Shown: one piece after another, positions 43,935-53,895 of the stretch | Layout: every line of letters starts with the position of its first letter | Numbering within the stretch: position 1 is the stretch's first letter | Source: Streptomyces sp. NBC_01016 | Lineage (GTDB): Bacteria; Actinomycetota; Actinomycetes; Streptomycetales; Streptomycetaceae | Direction: 5' to 3' | NCBI RefSeq assembly: GCF_026341035.1 | Contig: NZ_JAPEOQ010000001.1 | Span: forward strand, 2,542,001-2,606,000 | Length of the DNA stretch: 64,000 nt | The notes under the pieces: model-generated | Databases searched by the model: none | The model's input: the letters and a program-made list of their open reading frames with translations, nothing else | Told to the model about the DNA's origin: nothing | Position numbers and translations under genes: made by a program

Positions 43935-44279
43935 CTTTTGAGCCCGCTCAGCGACCAACTCCCGCCCCTCCGGGAGGATTTCGGGAAGGGGCGGGTTGGG
44001 GAGAGAAGCACGGGTGTGACACCCAATGTCCGCTCTACGACACCTTCCACCCCAACTGCCCACCGTCCGCCTCCCGTTCACGGCAGTCCGGATAACGGAA
44101 CACCCCAGCCAGCATCACGTTTAGGCATCCTTTCGCCGTCAAGTCTGGCAACAGATCACACCCAGGTTGAAGACTCCCGCAGCAAGGGGGCTTCGCCTCT
44201 GTGTACGACGGACTGAACCACGCCGCCACAGCGGCAAGTGCGGGCCGGTCACCGCCGGTTGAGAGGGGTCCCTGCCACG
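43935..44279 (+). other. 345-bp leader region of the oligopeptide transporter operon
   Basis: No gene is seen. A 9-bp stem CCCGCCCCT (43961-43969) / AGGGGCGGG (43987-43995) may be a second terminator. GATAAC at 44091-44096 is a possible -10. GAGAGGGG at 44261-44268 precedes the ATG at 44280. Confidence 0.4.
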
Positions 44280-45284
44280 ATGACGGCACCATTGCACGAC
44301 ACGAGCGCGGAAGCGGTACCGAGCGCACCGGTCGAGCCTGCCAAGGACGACGGAGGTCGCAAGGTCGAGGGACGGTCGCTCAAGCAGATCGCCTGGAACC
44401 GGCTCAAGCGCGACAAGGTCGCCCTCGGCGGTGGCATCGTTGTCGTGCTCCTCGTCCTGGTCGCGGTCTTCGCGCCGCTCATCGTCAGCCTGCTCGGCCA
44501 CCCGCCGAACGAGTTCCACCAGGACAAGCTCGACCCGCTGACGAACCTGCCCCAGGGCGCGCTCGGCGGCATCAGCAGCGACTTCCTGCTCGGCATCGAG
44601 CCGAACAAGGGCCGTGACGTCTTCAGTCGCATCGTCTACGGCGCCCGGATCTCGCTGCTCGTCGCGTTCCTCGCGGCGATCGTCGCGACGGTGCTCGGCA
44701 CGCTGTTCGGCATCATGGCCGGTTACTTCGGCGGCTGGGTCGACACGGTGATCAGCCGTGTGATGGACGTGCTGCTCTCGTTCCCGCAGCTGCTCTTCAT
44801 CATCTCCCTGGTCTCGGTGCTCCCGGACGACCTGCTCGGCCTGACCGGCAGCGGGGTGCGCATCGCCGTCCTCGTCATGGTCATCGGCTTCTTCGGCTGG
44901 CCGTACATCGGACGCATCGTCCGAGGGCAGACGCTCTCGCTGCGGGAGCGCGAATACGTGGAAGCGGCACGGTCGTTGGGCGGTGGCAAGCGGCACATCC
45001 TGTTCCGCGAACTGCTGCCGAACCTGGTCGCGCCGATCGTCGTCTACATGACGCTGATGATCCCGACCAACATCCTCACGGAGGCGGCGCTCAGCTTCCT
45101 CGGTGCGGGTGTCAGGCCGCCCACGGCTTCCTGGGGCGGCATGCTCCGCGACGCCCTGGAGACGTACGAACACGACCCGATGTTCATGATCGTCCCGGGT
45201 GTCACGATCTTCATCACCGTTCTCGCGTTCAACCTCTTCGGCGACGGGCTGCGCGACGCCCTCGATCCCAAGGGCACCCGGTAG
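44280..45284 (+). CDS. Oligopeptide ABC transporter permease (OppC/DppC type)
   Basis: 334 residues: cytosolic N-terminus (KVEGRSLKQIAWNRLKRDKVALGGG), six membrane helices and the inner-membrane permease EAA loop EYVEAARSLGGGKRHILFRELLPNL. It is the first gene of a five-gene operon encoding two permeases, a lipoprotein receptor and two ATPases. The ATG at 44280 follows GAGAGGGG by about 11 bases. Gene order (C, A, B, D, F) with a permease ahead of the receptor is not the enteric Opp order. Imports peptides or similar solutes. Confidence 0.93.
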   Translation: MTAPLHDTSAEAVPSAPVEPAKDDGGRKVEGRSLKQIAWNRLKRDKVALGGGIVVVLLVLVAVFAPLIVSLLGHPPNEFHQDKLDPLTNLPQGALGGISSDFLLGIEPNKGRDVFSRIVYGARISLLVAFLAAIVATVLGTLFGIMAGYFGGWVDTVISRVMDVLLSFPQLLFIISLVSVLPDDLLGLTGSGVRIAVLVMVIGFFGWPYIGRIVRGQTLSLREREYVEAARSLGGGKRHILFRELLPNLVAPIVVYMTLMIPTNILTEAALSFLGAGVRPPTASWGGMLRDALETYEHDPMFMIVPGVTIFITVLAFNLFGDGLRDALDPKGTR

Positions 45285-45400
45285 CGCCGTACAAGTCCAA
45301 CCGGCTTTTACAGAACTGCCCCTGCAGCACCGTCAGGCGGCTTGACTCCATGGTTCTCCGGCACTTGGTCCGGGACCGCGATCTCGGAGGTTACGAGAAA

Positions 45401-47173
45401 ATGCCCACAGGTTCCTCGAAACGACGGCTTGCCGCCGGCGCCGCCCTCGTGGTCGCGGCGCTGGTGTCGACCACGGCGTGCGGCGGTGGCAGCGACGACG
45501 ACTCCAAGGACTCGTCCAAGGGCGCCGGTTACGACGCGGCGTACAACAAGATCGCCAACCCTTCGAAGGCGAAGGGAGGCACACTGCGCATGGTCGGCAA
45601 GCAGGACCTCGACTCCGCCGACCCGCAGCGCGCCTACTACGGCATGTCGTGGGACTTCATGCGGTTCTACACGCGCCAACTGGTCACCTACGCGCCCAAG
45701 CCGGGCGAGGCGTCCAACGAGCTCGTCGGCGACCTGGCCAAGGCCCCCGGCAAGATCTCCGACGACGGCAAGACGTACACGTACAACCTGCGTGACGGCA
45801 TCACCTGGCAGGACGGCTCGCCGATCACGTCCAAGGACATCAAGTACGGCATCGAGCGCATCTGGGCGGCGGACACCATCACCGGTGGCCCGCAGTACCT
45901 GAAGCAGAACCTGGACCCCAAGGGCGAGTACAAGGGCCCGTACAAGGACAAGTCCAAGGACAAGCTCGGCCTGAAGTCGATCGAGACGCCGGACGACCAG
46001 ACCATCGTCTTCAAGCTGCCGAAGCCCAATGGTGACTTCGAGCAGTTCCTCGCCATGCCGTCCGGCTCGCCGGTCAAGCAGGACAAGGACACGAAGGCCA
46101 AGTACACCCAGTCGCCGTTCTCCTCGGGCCCGTACAAGTTCCAGTCGTACAAGGCCAACAAGAAGATCGTGCTGGTGCGCAACGACAAGTGGAAGCGGTC
46201 CTCGGACCCGGTCCGCGCCGCGCTCCCGAACAAGGTCGACGTGACGATCTCCGCCAACCTGGAGGAGAACGACAAGCGCCTGATGGAAGGCGACTACGAC
46301 GTCGACATGAACGGCACCGGCATGACCCAGTCGGGTCGCGTCACCGCCGTCCAGGACCACAAGGACAACGTCGACAACATGCGGACCTCCTTCGTCCGCT
46401 ACGTCGCCCTGGTGCACAAGGCCAAGCCGTTCGACAACGTGCACTGCCGCAAGGCCGTGTTCTACGGAACGGACTTCGCGGGCCTGCAGCAGGTGCGCGG
46501 CGGCAAGCTGGCCGGTGGTGACATCGCCAACTCGACGCTGCCGAAGTCCATCAAGGGCCACACGGACTACGACCCGTACGGCATCCTCGCCCGCAAGGGC
46601 AAGCCGGACACGGCCAAGGCCAAGTCCGAGCTGAAGGAGTGCGGCAAGCCGAGCGGCTTCTCCACGAAGATCACCGCCCGTACCAACAACCCGGGCGAGG
46701 TCGACACCGCCGAGGCGCTGCAGGAGCAGCTCGCCAAGGTCGGCATCAAGGTCGAGGTCGACTCCTTCGACGGCGCCGAGTCCGCTTCGGTCACCGGTTC
46801 CCCGAAGGTCGTCAAGTCGCGCGGCTACGGCATGATCATGAGCGGTTGGGGCCCGGACTTCCCGTCCGGGCAGGGCTTCGGCCAGCCGCTGTGGGACAGC
46901 CGCTTCCTCGCGCAGACCGGTAACTACAACGAGTCCGAGATCGACGACCCGAAGATCGACGGGGCCTTCGACAAGGCGATCGCCGAGACCGACACCGACA
47001 AGGCCGGGAAGATCTACGAGGGCCTCGACAAGCGGATCCTCGACCAGGCCGACTGGATGCCGTTCATCTACGAGAACAACATCACTTGGCGTGGTTCGCG
47101 TCTGACGAACGCCATGATGGCCGACGCGTACAGCGGCCGCTACGACTACGCCTCCCTGGGCGTCGTCAAGTAA
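45401..47173 (+). CDS. Oligopeptide ABC transporter substrate-binding lipoprotein
   Basis: 590 residues. Lipoprotein signal with lipobox STTAC, a Gly/Ser/Asp tether, then a family 5 solute-binding domain (GGTLRMVGKQDLDSADPQRAYYGMSW opening, TYTYNLRDGITWQDGSPITSKDIKYGIERI, and WGPDFPSGQGFGQPLW near the end). It captures the ligand outside the membrane. ATG at 45401 with GGAGG ten bases upstream. Lys/Asp-rich composition is typical of streptomycete receptors. Confidence 0.94.
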   Translation: MPTGSSKRRLAAGAALVVAALVSTTACGGGSDDDSKDSSKGAGYDAAYNKIANPSKAKGGTLRMVGKQDLDSADPQRAYYGMSWDFMRFYTRQLVTYAPKPGEASNELVGDLAKAPGKISDDGKTYTYNLRDGITWQDGSPITSKDIKYGIERIWAADTITGGPQYLKQNLDPKGEYKGPYKDKSKDKLGLKSIETPDDQTIVFKLPKPNGDFEQFLAMPSGSPVKQDKDTKAKYTQSPFSSGPYKFQSYKANKKIVLVRNDKWKRSSDPVRAALPNKVDVTISANLEENDKRLMEGDYDVDMNGTGMTQSGRVTAVQDHKDNVDNMRTSFVRYVALVHKAKPFDNVHCRKAVFYGTDFAGLQQVRGGKLAGGDIANSTLPKSIKGHTDYDPYGILARKGKPDTAKAKSELKECGKPSGFSTKITARTNNPGEVDTAEALQEQLAKVGIKVEVDSFDGAESASVTGSPKVVKSRGYGMIMSGWGPDFPSGQGFGQPLWDSRFLAQTGNYNESEIDDPKIDGAFDKAIAETDTDKAGKIYEGLDKRILDQADWMPFIYENNITWRGSRLTNAMMADAYSGRYDYASLGVVK

Positions 47174-47321
47174 CACCCGCGCCGGGGACCGGAGTTGATC
47201 CGGTTGCCGGCCCCTTCCGCTCCGCCGCCGAAAACCCGCCAGTCCGAAGGGCAGGTGATGGCCCCGGGCGACGGTCGTGGGCCCCCACAAGGGGCCGGCG
47301 GCCGCCGCCGGGCCGCGCACA

Positions 47322-48323
47322 GTGCTTGCTTATCTCATCCGGCGCCTGTTCGCCGTTGTCGTCATGGTGCTCGTCGTGCTTCTCGCGACCTTCACCATCT
47401 TCTTCATGCTGCCCAAATGGGCGGGTCAGGACATCGCCGTCCTCTTCGCCGGCAAGTCGTCCGGAGCCGAGCAGCTCGCCGGGATCCGGATCAAACTGGG
47501 GCTCAACGACCCTCTGCTCGTCCAGTTCTGGGACTTCGTCAAGGGCATCCCGATGGGGCGCGACTACGCCAACGGCAGTGACGTGACCCACTGCGCGGCG
47601 CCCTGCTTCGGGTACTCCTTCCGCACGGAGGAACCTGTCTGGACCACCCTCAAGGACGCGCTCCCCGTCACCGCCGCGCTCGCGGCCGGCGCCTGCGTGC
47701 TGTGGCTGATCGGCGGCGTCGCCACCGGCGTCGTCTCCGCCCTCAAGCGCGGCACCATCTGGGACCGCGCCGCCATGACCACCGCACTCGCCGGTGTCTC
47801 CCTGCCGGTCTTCTTCACCGGCATGGTCGCGATGGGGATCTTCGTGCACAGCCTCGGCTGGGTGCACATCGCCGACTCGCTCTCCACCGAGGACTCGATC
47901 GGCACCTGGATCGAGACACTGATCCTGCCGTGGATCGTGCTCGCCTTCCTCAACGCCGCGATGTACGCCCGGCTCACCCGCGCCACCATGCTGGAGATCC
48001 TCGGCGAGGACTACATCCGCACCGCGCGCTCCAAGGGACTTGGTGAATCGTCCGTCATCACCCGGCACGCGCTGCGTTCCGCGATGACGCCGATCCTCAC
48101 CGTCTTCGGCCTCGACCTCGGCGTGCTGCTCGGCGGCGCCGTGCTCACCGAGTCCACGTTCAACCTGCCGGGCCTCGGCCTCGCGGCGGTCCAGGCCATC
48201 AGCAACAAGGACCTGCCGGTGATCCTCGGCGTGACGCTCATCGCGGCCCTCGCGATCGCCGTCGCCAACCTCGTCGTGGACCTTCTGTACGCCGTCATCG
48301 ACCCGCGAGTGAGGCTGGGATGA
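47322..48323 (+). CDS. Oligopeptide ABC transporter permease (OppB/DppB type)
   Basis: 333 residues with six membrane helices; the opening LAYLIRRLFAVVVMVLVVLLATFTIFFMLP and EAA loop EDYIRTARSKGLGESSVITRHALRSAM are OppB hallmarks. GTG 47322 puts the first helix near the N-terminus; GTG 47277, in frame, would add 15 residues; neither has a convincing ribosome site. An external loop with two Cys (THCAAPCFGYSF) may form a disulfide. Its 3' end overlaps the next ATG by four bases. Confidence 0.92.
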   Translation: MLAYLIRRLFAVVVMVLVVLLATFTIFFMLPKWAGQDIAVLFAGKSSGAEQLAGIRIKLGLNDPLLVQFWDFVKGIPMGRDYANGSDVTHCAAPCFGYSFRTEEPVWTTLKDALPVTAALAAGACVLWLIGGVATGVVSALKRGTIWDRAAMTTALAGVSLPVFFTGMVAMGIFVHSLGWVHIADSLSTEDSIGTWIETLILPWIVLAFLNAAMYARLTRATMLEILGEDYIRTARSKGLGESSVITRHALRSAMTPILTVFGLDLGVLLGGAVLTESTFNLPGLGLAAVQAISNKDLPVILGVTLIAALAIAVANLVVDLLYAVIDPRVRLG

Positions 48324-49417
48324 CCGAACTGCACAAGACCGGAGCGGCGGTGGGTGAACCCACCGCGGCCTCCGGCGCCCCCAGCTCCTTCCTCGAGGTC
48401 CGCGACCTCAAGGTGCACTTCCCGACCGACGACGGCCTCGTCAAGTCCGTCGACGGGCTCTCCTTCAAGCTGGAGAAGGGCCGCACCCTCGGCATCGTCG
48501 GCGAGTCGGGCTCCGGCAAGTCCGTCACCTCGCTCGGCATCCTGGGCCTGCACACCACCGGCCAGTACGGCCGGCGCAAGGCGCAGATCAGCGGCGAGAT
48601 CTGGCTGGACGGCACCGAGCTGCTCACCGCCGACCAGAACACCGTGCGCAAGCTGCGCGGCCGCGACATGGCGATGATCTTCCAGGACCCGCTGTCGGCC
48701 CTGCACCCGTACTACTCGATCGGCCGGCAGATCGTGGAGGCCTACCGGGTCCACCACGACGTCGACAAGAAGACCGCGCGCAAGCGGGCCATCGAGATGC
48801 TCGACCGGGTCGGGATTCCGCAGCCGGACAAGCGGATCGACTCCTACCCGCACGAGTTCTCGGGCGGTATGCGCCAGCGCGCGATGATCGCGATGGCGCT
48901 CGTCAACAACCCCGAACTCCTGATCGCCGACGAGCCGACCACCGCGCTCGACGTGACGGTGCAGGCGCAGATCCTCGACCTGATCCGCGACCTGCAGAAG
49001 GAGTTCGGCTCCGCCGTCATCATGATCACGCACGACCTCGGGGTCGTCGCGGAGATGGCCGACGAGCTCCTGGTGATGTACGGCGGCCGCTGCGTCGAGC
49101 ACGGCACCGCCGACCAGGTCTTCTCCACGCCCCAACACCCGTACACCTGGGGTCTGTTGGGCTCGATGCCGCGCATCGACCGGGAGCAGACCGAGCGGCT
49201 CACCCCGGTCAAGGGCGCCCCGCCCAGCCTCATCAACCTGCCGAGCGGCTGCGCCTTCAACCCGCGCTGCCCCTACGCGGACGTGCCCAAGGACAACATC
49301 ACGCGCACCGAGCGCCCCGAACTGCGCGAGATCGGCTCCGGCCACTACTCGGCCTGCCACATGTCGGCCGACGAACGCGAGCGGATCTGGACCGAAGAGA
49401 TTGCGCCGAAGCTGTGA
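48320..49417 (+). CDS. Oligopeptide ABC transporter ATPase (OppD type)
   Basis: 365 residues. Walker [10 protein letters not shown]-loop [12 protein letters not shown], signature FSGGMRQR, Walker [13 protein letters not shown], switch His in ITHDLG, and the C-terminal oligopeptide-family extension with [11 protein letters not shown]...SGHYSACH cysteines that can bind an iron-sulfur cluster in this family. Start and stop overlap neighbours by four bases each, indicating translational coupling. Confidence 0.94.
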   Translation: MTELHKTGAAVGEPTAASGAPSSFLEVRDLKVHFPTDDGLVKSVDGLSFKLEKGRTLGIVGESGSGKSVTSLGILGLHTTGQYGRRKAQISGEIWLDGTELLTADQNTVRKLRGRDMAMIFQDPLSALHPYYSIGRQIVEAYRVHHDVDKKTARKRAIEMLDRVGIPQPDKRIDSYPHEFSGGMRQRAMIAMALVNNPELLIADEPTTALDVTVQAQILDLIRDLQKEFGSAVIMITHDLGVVAEMADELLVMYGGRCVEHGTADQVFSTPQHPYTWGLLGSMPRIDREQTERLTPVKGAPPSLINLPSGCAFNPRCPYADVPKDNITRTERPELREIGSGHYSACHMSADERERIWTEEIAPKL

Positions 49418-50628
49418 CGGACGCCGCCGAAGGATCCAAAGGACCTGAGACCGAGACTGAGACCGAGATGACGCCCTCCACGATTCCCCAGCAGGCGACG
49501 ACCTCTCCGGACGCCGCGGCCGGCGAGCCGCTGCTCAGGGTCGACGGCCTGGTCAAGCACTTCCCCATCCGCAAGGGCCTGCTCAAGCGGCAGGTCGCCG
49601 CCGTGCAGGCGGTCGACGGGCTCTCCTTCGACGTCCGCGCGGGGGAGACCCTCGGCGTCGTCGGCGAGTCCGGCTGCGGAAAGTCCACCATGGGCCGGCT
49701 GATCACCCGGCTGCTCGAACCCACGGGCGGGCGCGTCGAGTTCGAGGGCACGGACATCACGCACCTGAGCACCGGGGGCATGCGCCCGCTGCGCCGTGAC
49801 GTCCAGATGATCTTCCAGGACCCGTACTCCTCCCTGAATCCGCGCCACAACATCGGCACGATCGTCGGCACCCCGTTCAAGTTGCAGGGCGTCAAGCCCG
49901 AGGGCGGTGTGCGCAAGACGGTCCAGGAGCTCCTGGAGAAGGTCGGCCTCAACCCCGAGCACTACAACCGCTACCCGCACGAGTTCTCCGGCGGTCAGCG
50001 GCAACGCATCGGCATCGCGCGGGCGTTGGCCCTGCGGCCGAAGCTCGTGGTGGCGGACGAGCCGGTGTCGGCGCTCGACGTGTCGATCCAGGCGCAGGTG
50101 GTCAACCTCCTGGACGACCTCCAGGACGAGCTGGGCCTCACGTACGTGATCATCGCGCACGACCTCTCGGTCATCCGGCACGTCTCGGACCGGATCGCGG
50201 TCATGTACCTGGGCAAGATCGTCGAGTTGGCGGACCGCGACGACCTGTACTCGACGCCGATGCACCCGTACACGAAGGCGCTGCTCTCGGCCGTCCCGGT
50301 ACCGGACCCCAAGCGCCGCGGCGCCAAGAGCGAGCGCATCCTGCTGCGCGGCGACGTCCCCTCGCCGATCGACCCGCCCACCGGGTGCCGCTTCCACACG
50401 CGGTGCTGGAAGGCGACGGAGCTCTGCAAGACGACGGAGCCCCCGCTGATCCCGTTGGCCAGGGCCCACCAGGTGGCATGCCACCACCCGGAGAACGCGG
50501 CGGACCAGGCCCCGCAGGACTCCCAGCTCCTCCAGGTGGCAAAGGAGGCGATCGACGTGATCACGGTGCCGGAAACGGTGGAGTCGGCGGAGACCGAGCC
50601 TTCGGCGGACGACCCAAAGGACGCCTAG
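49414..50628 (+). CDS. Oligopeptide ABC transporter ATPase (OppF type)
   Basis: 404 residues. A variable N-terminus (Glu/Thr repeats [10 protein letters not shown]), then Walker [25 protein letters not shown], signature FSGGQRQR, Walker [13 protein letters not shown] and [12 protein letters not shown]-terminal [16 protein letters not shown]...QVACHHPE cysteine set. It pairs with the OppD-type ATPase. GTG at 49414 overlaps the upstream stop. It ends the operon; GC-rich hairpins occupy 50650-50745. Confidence 0.94.
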   Translation: MTDAAEGSKGPETETETEMTPSTIPQQATTSPDAAAGEPLLRVDGLVKHFPIRKGLLKRQVAAVQAVDGLSFDVRAGETLGVVGESGCGKSTMGRLITRLLEPTGGRVEFEGTDITHLSTGGMRPLRRDVQMIFQDPYSSLNPRHNIGTIVGTPFKLQGVKPEGGVRKTVQELLEKVGLNPEHYNRYPHEFSGGQRQRIGIARALALRPKLVVADEPVSALDVSIQAQVVNLLDDLQDELGLTYVIIAHDLSVIRHVSDRIAVMYLGKIVELADRDDLYSTPMHPYTKALLSAVPVPDPKRRGAKSERILLRGDVPSPIDPPTGCRFHTRCWKATELCKTTEPPLIPLARAHQVACHHPENAADQAPQDSQLLQVAKEAIDVITVPETVESAETEPSADDPKDA

Positions 50629-50745
50629 CCGCGGCTCGATGTGCCGCCGCCTTGGGCAATCTGCCGCCAAGGGCGGCAGGGTGGGCAAGGCGGCACCCCG
50701 GCGCGGGGTGAGCGCTCGATCGGGCGCCCACCCCGGTGCCGCCCA

Positions 50746-50767
50746 ACATGACCCGTAAGGGTCATGT
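50746..50767. promoter_or_regulatory. Inverted repeat ACATGACCC-gtaa-GGGTCATGT
   Basis: A perfect 9-bp stem with a 4-base loop, 69 bp before the aminopeptidase ATG. Position and symmetry suit an operator or the end of the opp operon terminator region. Confidence 0.5.
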
Positions 50768-50835
50768 ACACGCCGCCCCGAACGGGCGAGAGTCTCGGTG
50801 TCCGTTACACCGGAACCCGCTCGAAGGGACGCCCC

Positions 50836-52233
50836 ATGGCCCTCTCCCGTTCGGCACGCCTGGCCGCGCTCACCGTCGCCGCCGCCTCCTTCTGCCTGAT
50901 AGCCGCCGCACCCGCCCCCACCCCCGGCTCCGACGGCATCGGCGACCCGTACTTCCCACAGCTCGGCAACGGCGGCTTCGACGCCGAGCACTACGCGCTC
51001 GACGTCGCGTACAACCCCGACACCGACCGCCTCGACGGCCGCACGACCCTCACCGCGCGCGCCACCCAGAACCTCTCCGCCTTCGACCTCGACCTGCAGA
51101 AGCTGACCGTCACCAAGATCGAAGTGAACGGCAGACGCGCGGACTTCACCCGCAGCGGCGACGAGATACAGGTCAAGCCCCGCACCTCGCTCGGCAAGGG
51201 CAAGACCTTCACCACGACCGTCACGTACGGCGGCGTGCCCGAGCCCCTCAGCGGCCCCATCGTCTTCGGATCCGACTACGGCTGGATGAAGACCGCGGAC
51301 GGCGTCTTCGTCGCCTGCGAGCCGAACGCCGCCTCCACCTGGTTCCCGTCCAGCGACCACCCGTCCGACAAGGCCACGTACGACATCCGTATCAAGGCCC
51401 CGAAGGGCCTCACCGGCGTCTCGAACGGCCGCCTCGTCGACACGTACAACACCGACAAGGGCAAGCAGACCGTCAACCACTGGCGCGAGACGAAGCCCAT
51501 GGCGACGTATCTCGCGACCGCCAGCATCGGGAAGTTCGACGTCAAGACCGGCCGCACCCCCGCCGGTACACCCATCTACGTAGCCATCGACCCGGTCCTC
51601 GCGAACAGCAACAACGTCGACGTGTACGCCGTGACCGCCGAGGCCACCGACTACTGGTCGCAGGTCTTCGGCCCTTACCCCTTCGAGGAGACGGGCGCGG
51701 TCGTCGACGACATGCCGCAGGCCGGCTTCTCGCTGGAGACGCAGACCAAGCCCAGCTACTCCGCCGTCCGCTCCGAGTCGACCATCGTGCACGAGCTGGC
51801 CCACCAGTGGTTCGGCGACTCCGTCTCGGTCGAGCAGTGGAAGAACATCTGGCTCAACGAGGGCTTCGCCACGTACGCCCAGTGGCTGTGGACCGAGCAC
51901 AAGGGCGGCGCCTCCGCCCACGACTCCTTCCTCGCGGGCTACAACTCCCGCCCCGCGGACTCCTCCTTCTGGCAGGTGAAGGTCGGCGACCCGCAGCGCG
52001 ACACGATGTTCGCCTCCGCCGTCTACCAGCGCGGCGCGATGACCCTCCAGGTGCTGCGCGAGCGCATCGGCGACAAGGCGTTCTTCAAGCTGCTGCCGCA
52101 GTGGACCAAGCTGCACCGCTACGACAACGCCCAGACGTCCGACTTCATCGCCCTCGCCGAACGGGTCTCGGGCCAGCAACTCGACGACCTCTTCGACACC
52201 TGGCTGTTCACGACGGGCAAGCCCAGCCTGTAG
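50836..52233 (+). CDS. Secreted M1-family metallopeptidase (aminopeptidase N-like)
   Basis: 465 residues. Signal peptide (about 1-27, AALTVAAASFCLIAAAPA), a beta-saddle N-domain starting GNGGFDAEHYALDVAYNPDTDRLDGRTTLTA, and the catalytic domain with zinc motif HELAHQWFGDSVSVEQWKNIWLNEGFATY (HEXXH-18-E). The C-terminal helical domain is very short, so this is the minimal streptomycete type rather than full aminopeptidase N. ATG at 50836 with AAGGGA six bases upstream. It may supply peptides or amino acids to the transporter next door. Confidence 0.93.
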   Translation: MALSRSARLAALTVAAASFCLIAAAPAPTPGSDGIGDPYFPQLGNGGFDAEHYALDVAYNPDTDRLDGRTTLTARATQNLSAFDLDLQKLTVTKIEVNGRRADFTRSGDEIQVKPRTSLGKGKTFTTTVTYGGVPEPLSGPIVFGSDYGWMKTADGVFVACEPNAASTWFPSSDHPSDKATYDIRIKAPKGLTGVSNGRLVDTYNTDKGKQTVNHWRETKPMATYLATASIGKFDVKTGRTPAGTPIYVAIDPVLANSNNVDVYAVTAEATDYWSQVFGPYPFEETGAVVDDMPQAGFSLETQTKPSYSAVRSESTIVHELAHQWFGDSVSVEQWKNIWLNEGFATYAQWLWTEHKGGASAHDSFLAGYNSRPADSSFWQVKVGDPQRDTMFASAVYQRGAMTLQVLRERIGDKAFFKLLPQWTKLHRYDNAQTSDFIALAERVSGQQLDDLFDTWLFTTGKPSL

Positions 52234-52266
52234 GGCCCCCACGGGCGCGGCGAGTAAGAATGTCGC

Positions 52267-52938
52267 GTGCTCCAGGAACTGTTCACGCCCTCCGTCCAGC
52301 ATTGGCTCGACCTCATCGGGATCTTCGTCTTCGCGATCTCCGGTGCCCTGATGGCCGTCCGCAAGAACTGGGACGTCTTCGGGATCGCCGCGCTCGCCGA
52401 GGTCACCGCGCTGGGCGGAGGGGTCTTCCGCGACCTGGTCATCGGCGCGGTGCCGCCGGCCGCGTTCACCGACCTCGGCTATTTCGTCACGCCGCTGGTC
52501 GCCGCCGCGCTCGTCTTCTTCCTGCACCCGGAGGTCGAGCGCACCCAGACGGCGGTGAACGTCTTCGACGCGGCGGGCCTCGGCCTGTTCTGCGTCACCG
52601 GCACGACGAAGGCGTACGACTACGGGCTCGGGCTCACCGCGTCCGCCGCGCTCGGCCTCGCCACGGCGGTCGGCGGCGGTGTGCTGCGCGACATCATCGC
52701 CAACGAGGTGCCGTCCCTCGTGCGCTGGGACCGCGATCTGTACGCGGTGCCCGCCATGGTCGGCGCCGGGATCGTCGTCCTGTGCATCCACCTCGACGCC
52801 CTGGACGGCTTCACCAGCGCCCTCGCGGTCCTCACCGCCTTCGTTCTGCGACTGCTCGCGATGCGCTACCACTGGCGGGCCCCGCGCGCCTGGAACCGCA
52901 GGTCGGCGGGGGTGGATGTGACGGAGGAGACGCCGTAG
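52267..52938 (+). CDS. TRIC-type trimeric intracellular cation channel homologue (UPF0126)
   Basis: 223 residues with seven hydrophobic helices as two related halves, each with the glycine motif GGGVFRDLVIG and GGGVLRDIIANEVP. Bacterial members are monovalent cation channels. GTG at 52267 lies five bases after TAAGAAT, suggesting a leaderless mRNA. The C-terminal tail is charged. Confidence 0.9.
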   Translation: MLQELFTPSVQHWLDLIGIFVFAISGALMAVRKNWDVFGIAALAEVTALGGGVFRDLVIGAVPPAAFTDLGYFVTPLVAAALVFFLHPEVERTQTAVNVFDAAGLGLFCVTGTTKAYDYGLGLTASAALGLATAVGGGVLRDIIANEVPSLVRWDRDLYAVPAMVGAGIVVLCIHLDALDGFTSALAVLTAFVLRLLAMRYHWRAPRAWNRRSAGVDVTEETP

Positions 52939-52999
52939 CCGGGGACTGGGGCGAGAGGAAAGCTACCGCTCAGTAATTACCTGTTGTACGTTTCCGGGT

Positions 53000-53875
53000 A
53001 TGGCAGACGCAGTATCCACGCAGAGTCGCCCGGCCGTCATCGGCGACAGCGAGTTCGACCGCGACACCGCCGTCACCCGGCGCGCGGGCGAACCCGGTGT
53101 CTACGACATCGACCTCTCCGCGGGCTGGACGATCATCAACGCCCTCAACGGCGGCTACCTCCTCGCCGTGCTCGGCCGCGCCCTCGCGGACGCCTTGCCG
53201 CACGACGACCCGTTCACGATCTCGGCGCACTACCTGACCGCGTCCGCGCCGGGCCCCGCCGTGATCAGGACGGACGTGGCCCGCTCCGGCCGCACCCTCT
53301 CCACGGGACAGGCCTCCCTCTTCCAGTTCGCGGAGGACGGCAGCGAGGTCGAGCGGATCCGGGTCATCGCCTCGTACGGTGACCTGGACGCGCTCCCCGA
53401 CGATGTGCGCACGAGCGCCGAGGCGCCCGTCATGCCGCCCTTGGAGGAGTGCTTCGGGGCGGGCGACGCACCCGAGGGCGCGCCGCCCGTGCCCGGCAGC
53501 AACGCGATCTCCGACCGCCTGCACCTGAAGCTCGACCCGGCCACGCTGGGCTGGGCGCTCGGCGCGCCGTCCGGCAAGGGCGAGATGCGCGCCTGGTTCG
53601 GCCTCGCCGACGGCCGCGACATGGACCCGCTCTCGCTGCTGCTCGCGGTGGACGCGCTGCCGCCCACCGCCTTCGAGATGGGCCTCAAGGGCTGGGTGCC
53701 GACGGTCGAGCTGACCGTCCACGTGCGCTGCCGCCCGGCCCCGGGGCCCGTCCGCGTGTCGATCATGACCCGGAACCTGGCCGGCGGCTTCCTGGAGGAG
53801 GACGCCGAGATCTGGGACGCGAAGGACCGCCTGGTGGCCCAGTCGCGCCAGCTGGCGAGGGTCCGGCTCGGCTGA
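53000..53875 (+). CDS. Acyl-CoA thioesterase-like double hotdog protein
   Basis: 291 residues with two hotdog repeats: the N-half has DLSAGWTIINALNGGYLLAVLGRAL and the C-half DPLSLLLAVDALPPTAFEMGLKGWVPTVELTVHVR, the pattern of TesB-like thioesterases. Likely hydrolyses acyl-CoA in the cytosol. The ATG at 53000 has TACGTT exactly seven bases upstream and no ribosome site, so a leaderless mRNA is likely. It is convergent with the hydrolase gene. Confidence 0.87.
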   Translation: MADAVSTQSRPAVIGDSEFDRDTAVTRRAGEPGVYDIDLSAGWTIINALNGGYLLAVLGRALADALPHDDPFTISAHYLTASAPGPAVIRTDVARSGRTLSTGQASLFQFAEDGSEVERIRVIASYGDLDALPDDVRTSAEAPVMPPLEECFGAGDAPEGAPPVPGSNAISDRLHLKLDPATLGWALGAPSGKGEMRAWFGLADGRDMDPLSLLLAVDALPPTAFEMGLKGWVPTVELTVHVRCRPAPGPVRVSIMTRNLAGGFLEEDAEIWDAKDRLVAQSRQLARVRLG

Positions 53876-53895
53876 GCTCTACGAACGACTGAACC

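Noticed and set aside
44091..44110. PhoP-type box or definite promoter before the opp operon
   Set aside because: GTTCACGG occurs only once without the 11-bp repeat pattern, and the -35 is unclear.
49345..52872. 1175-codon minus-strand frame opposite oppF and the aminopeptidase
   Set aside because: It is opposite real genes with clear Walker and zinc motifs, and its product is low-complexity without any recognisable domain.
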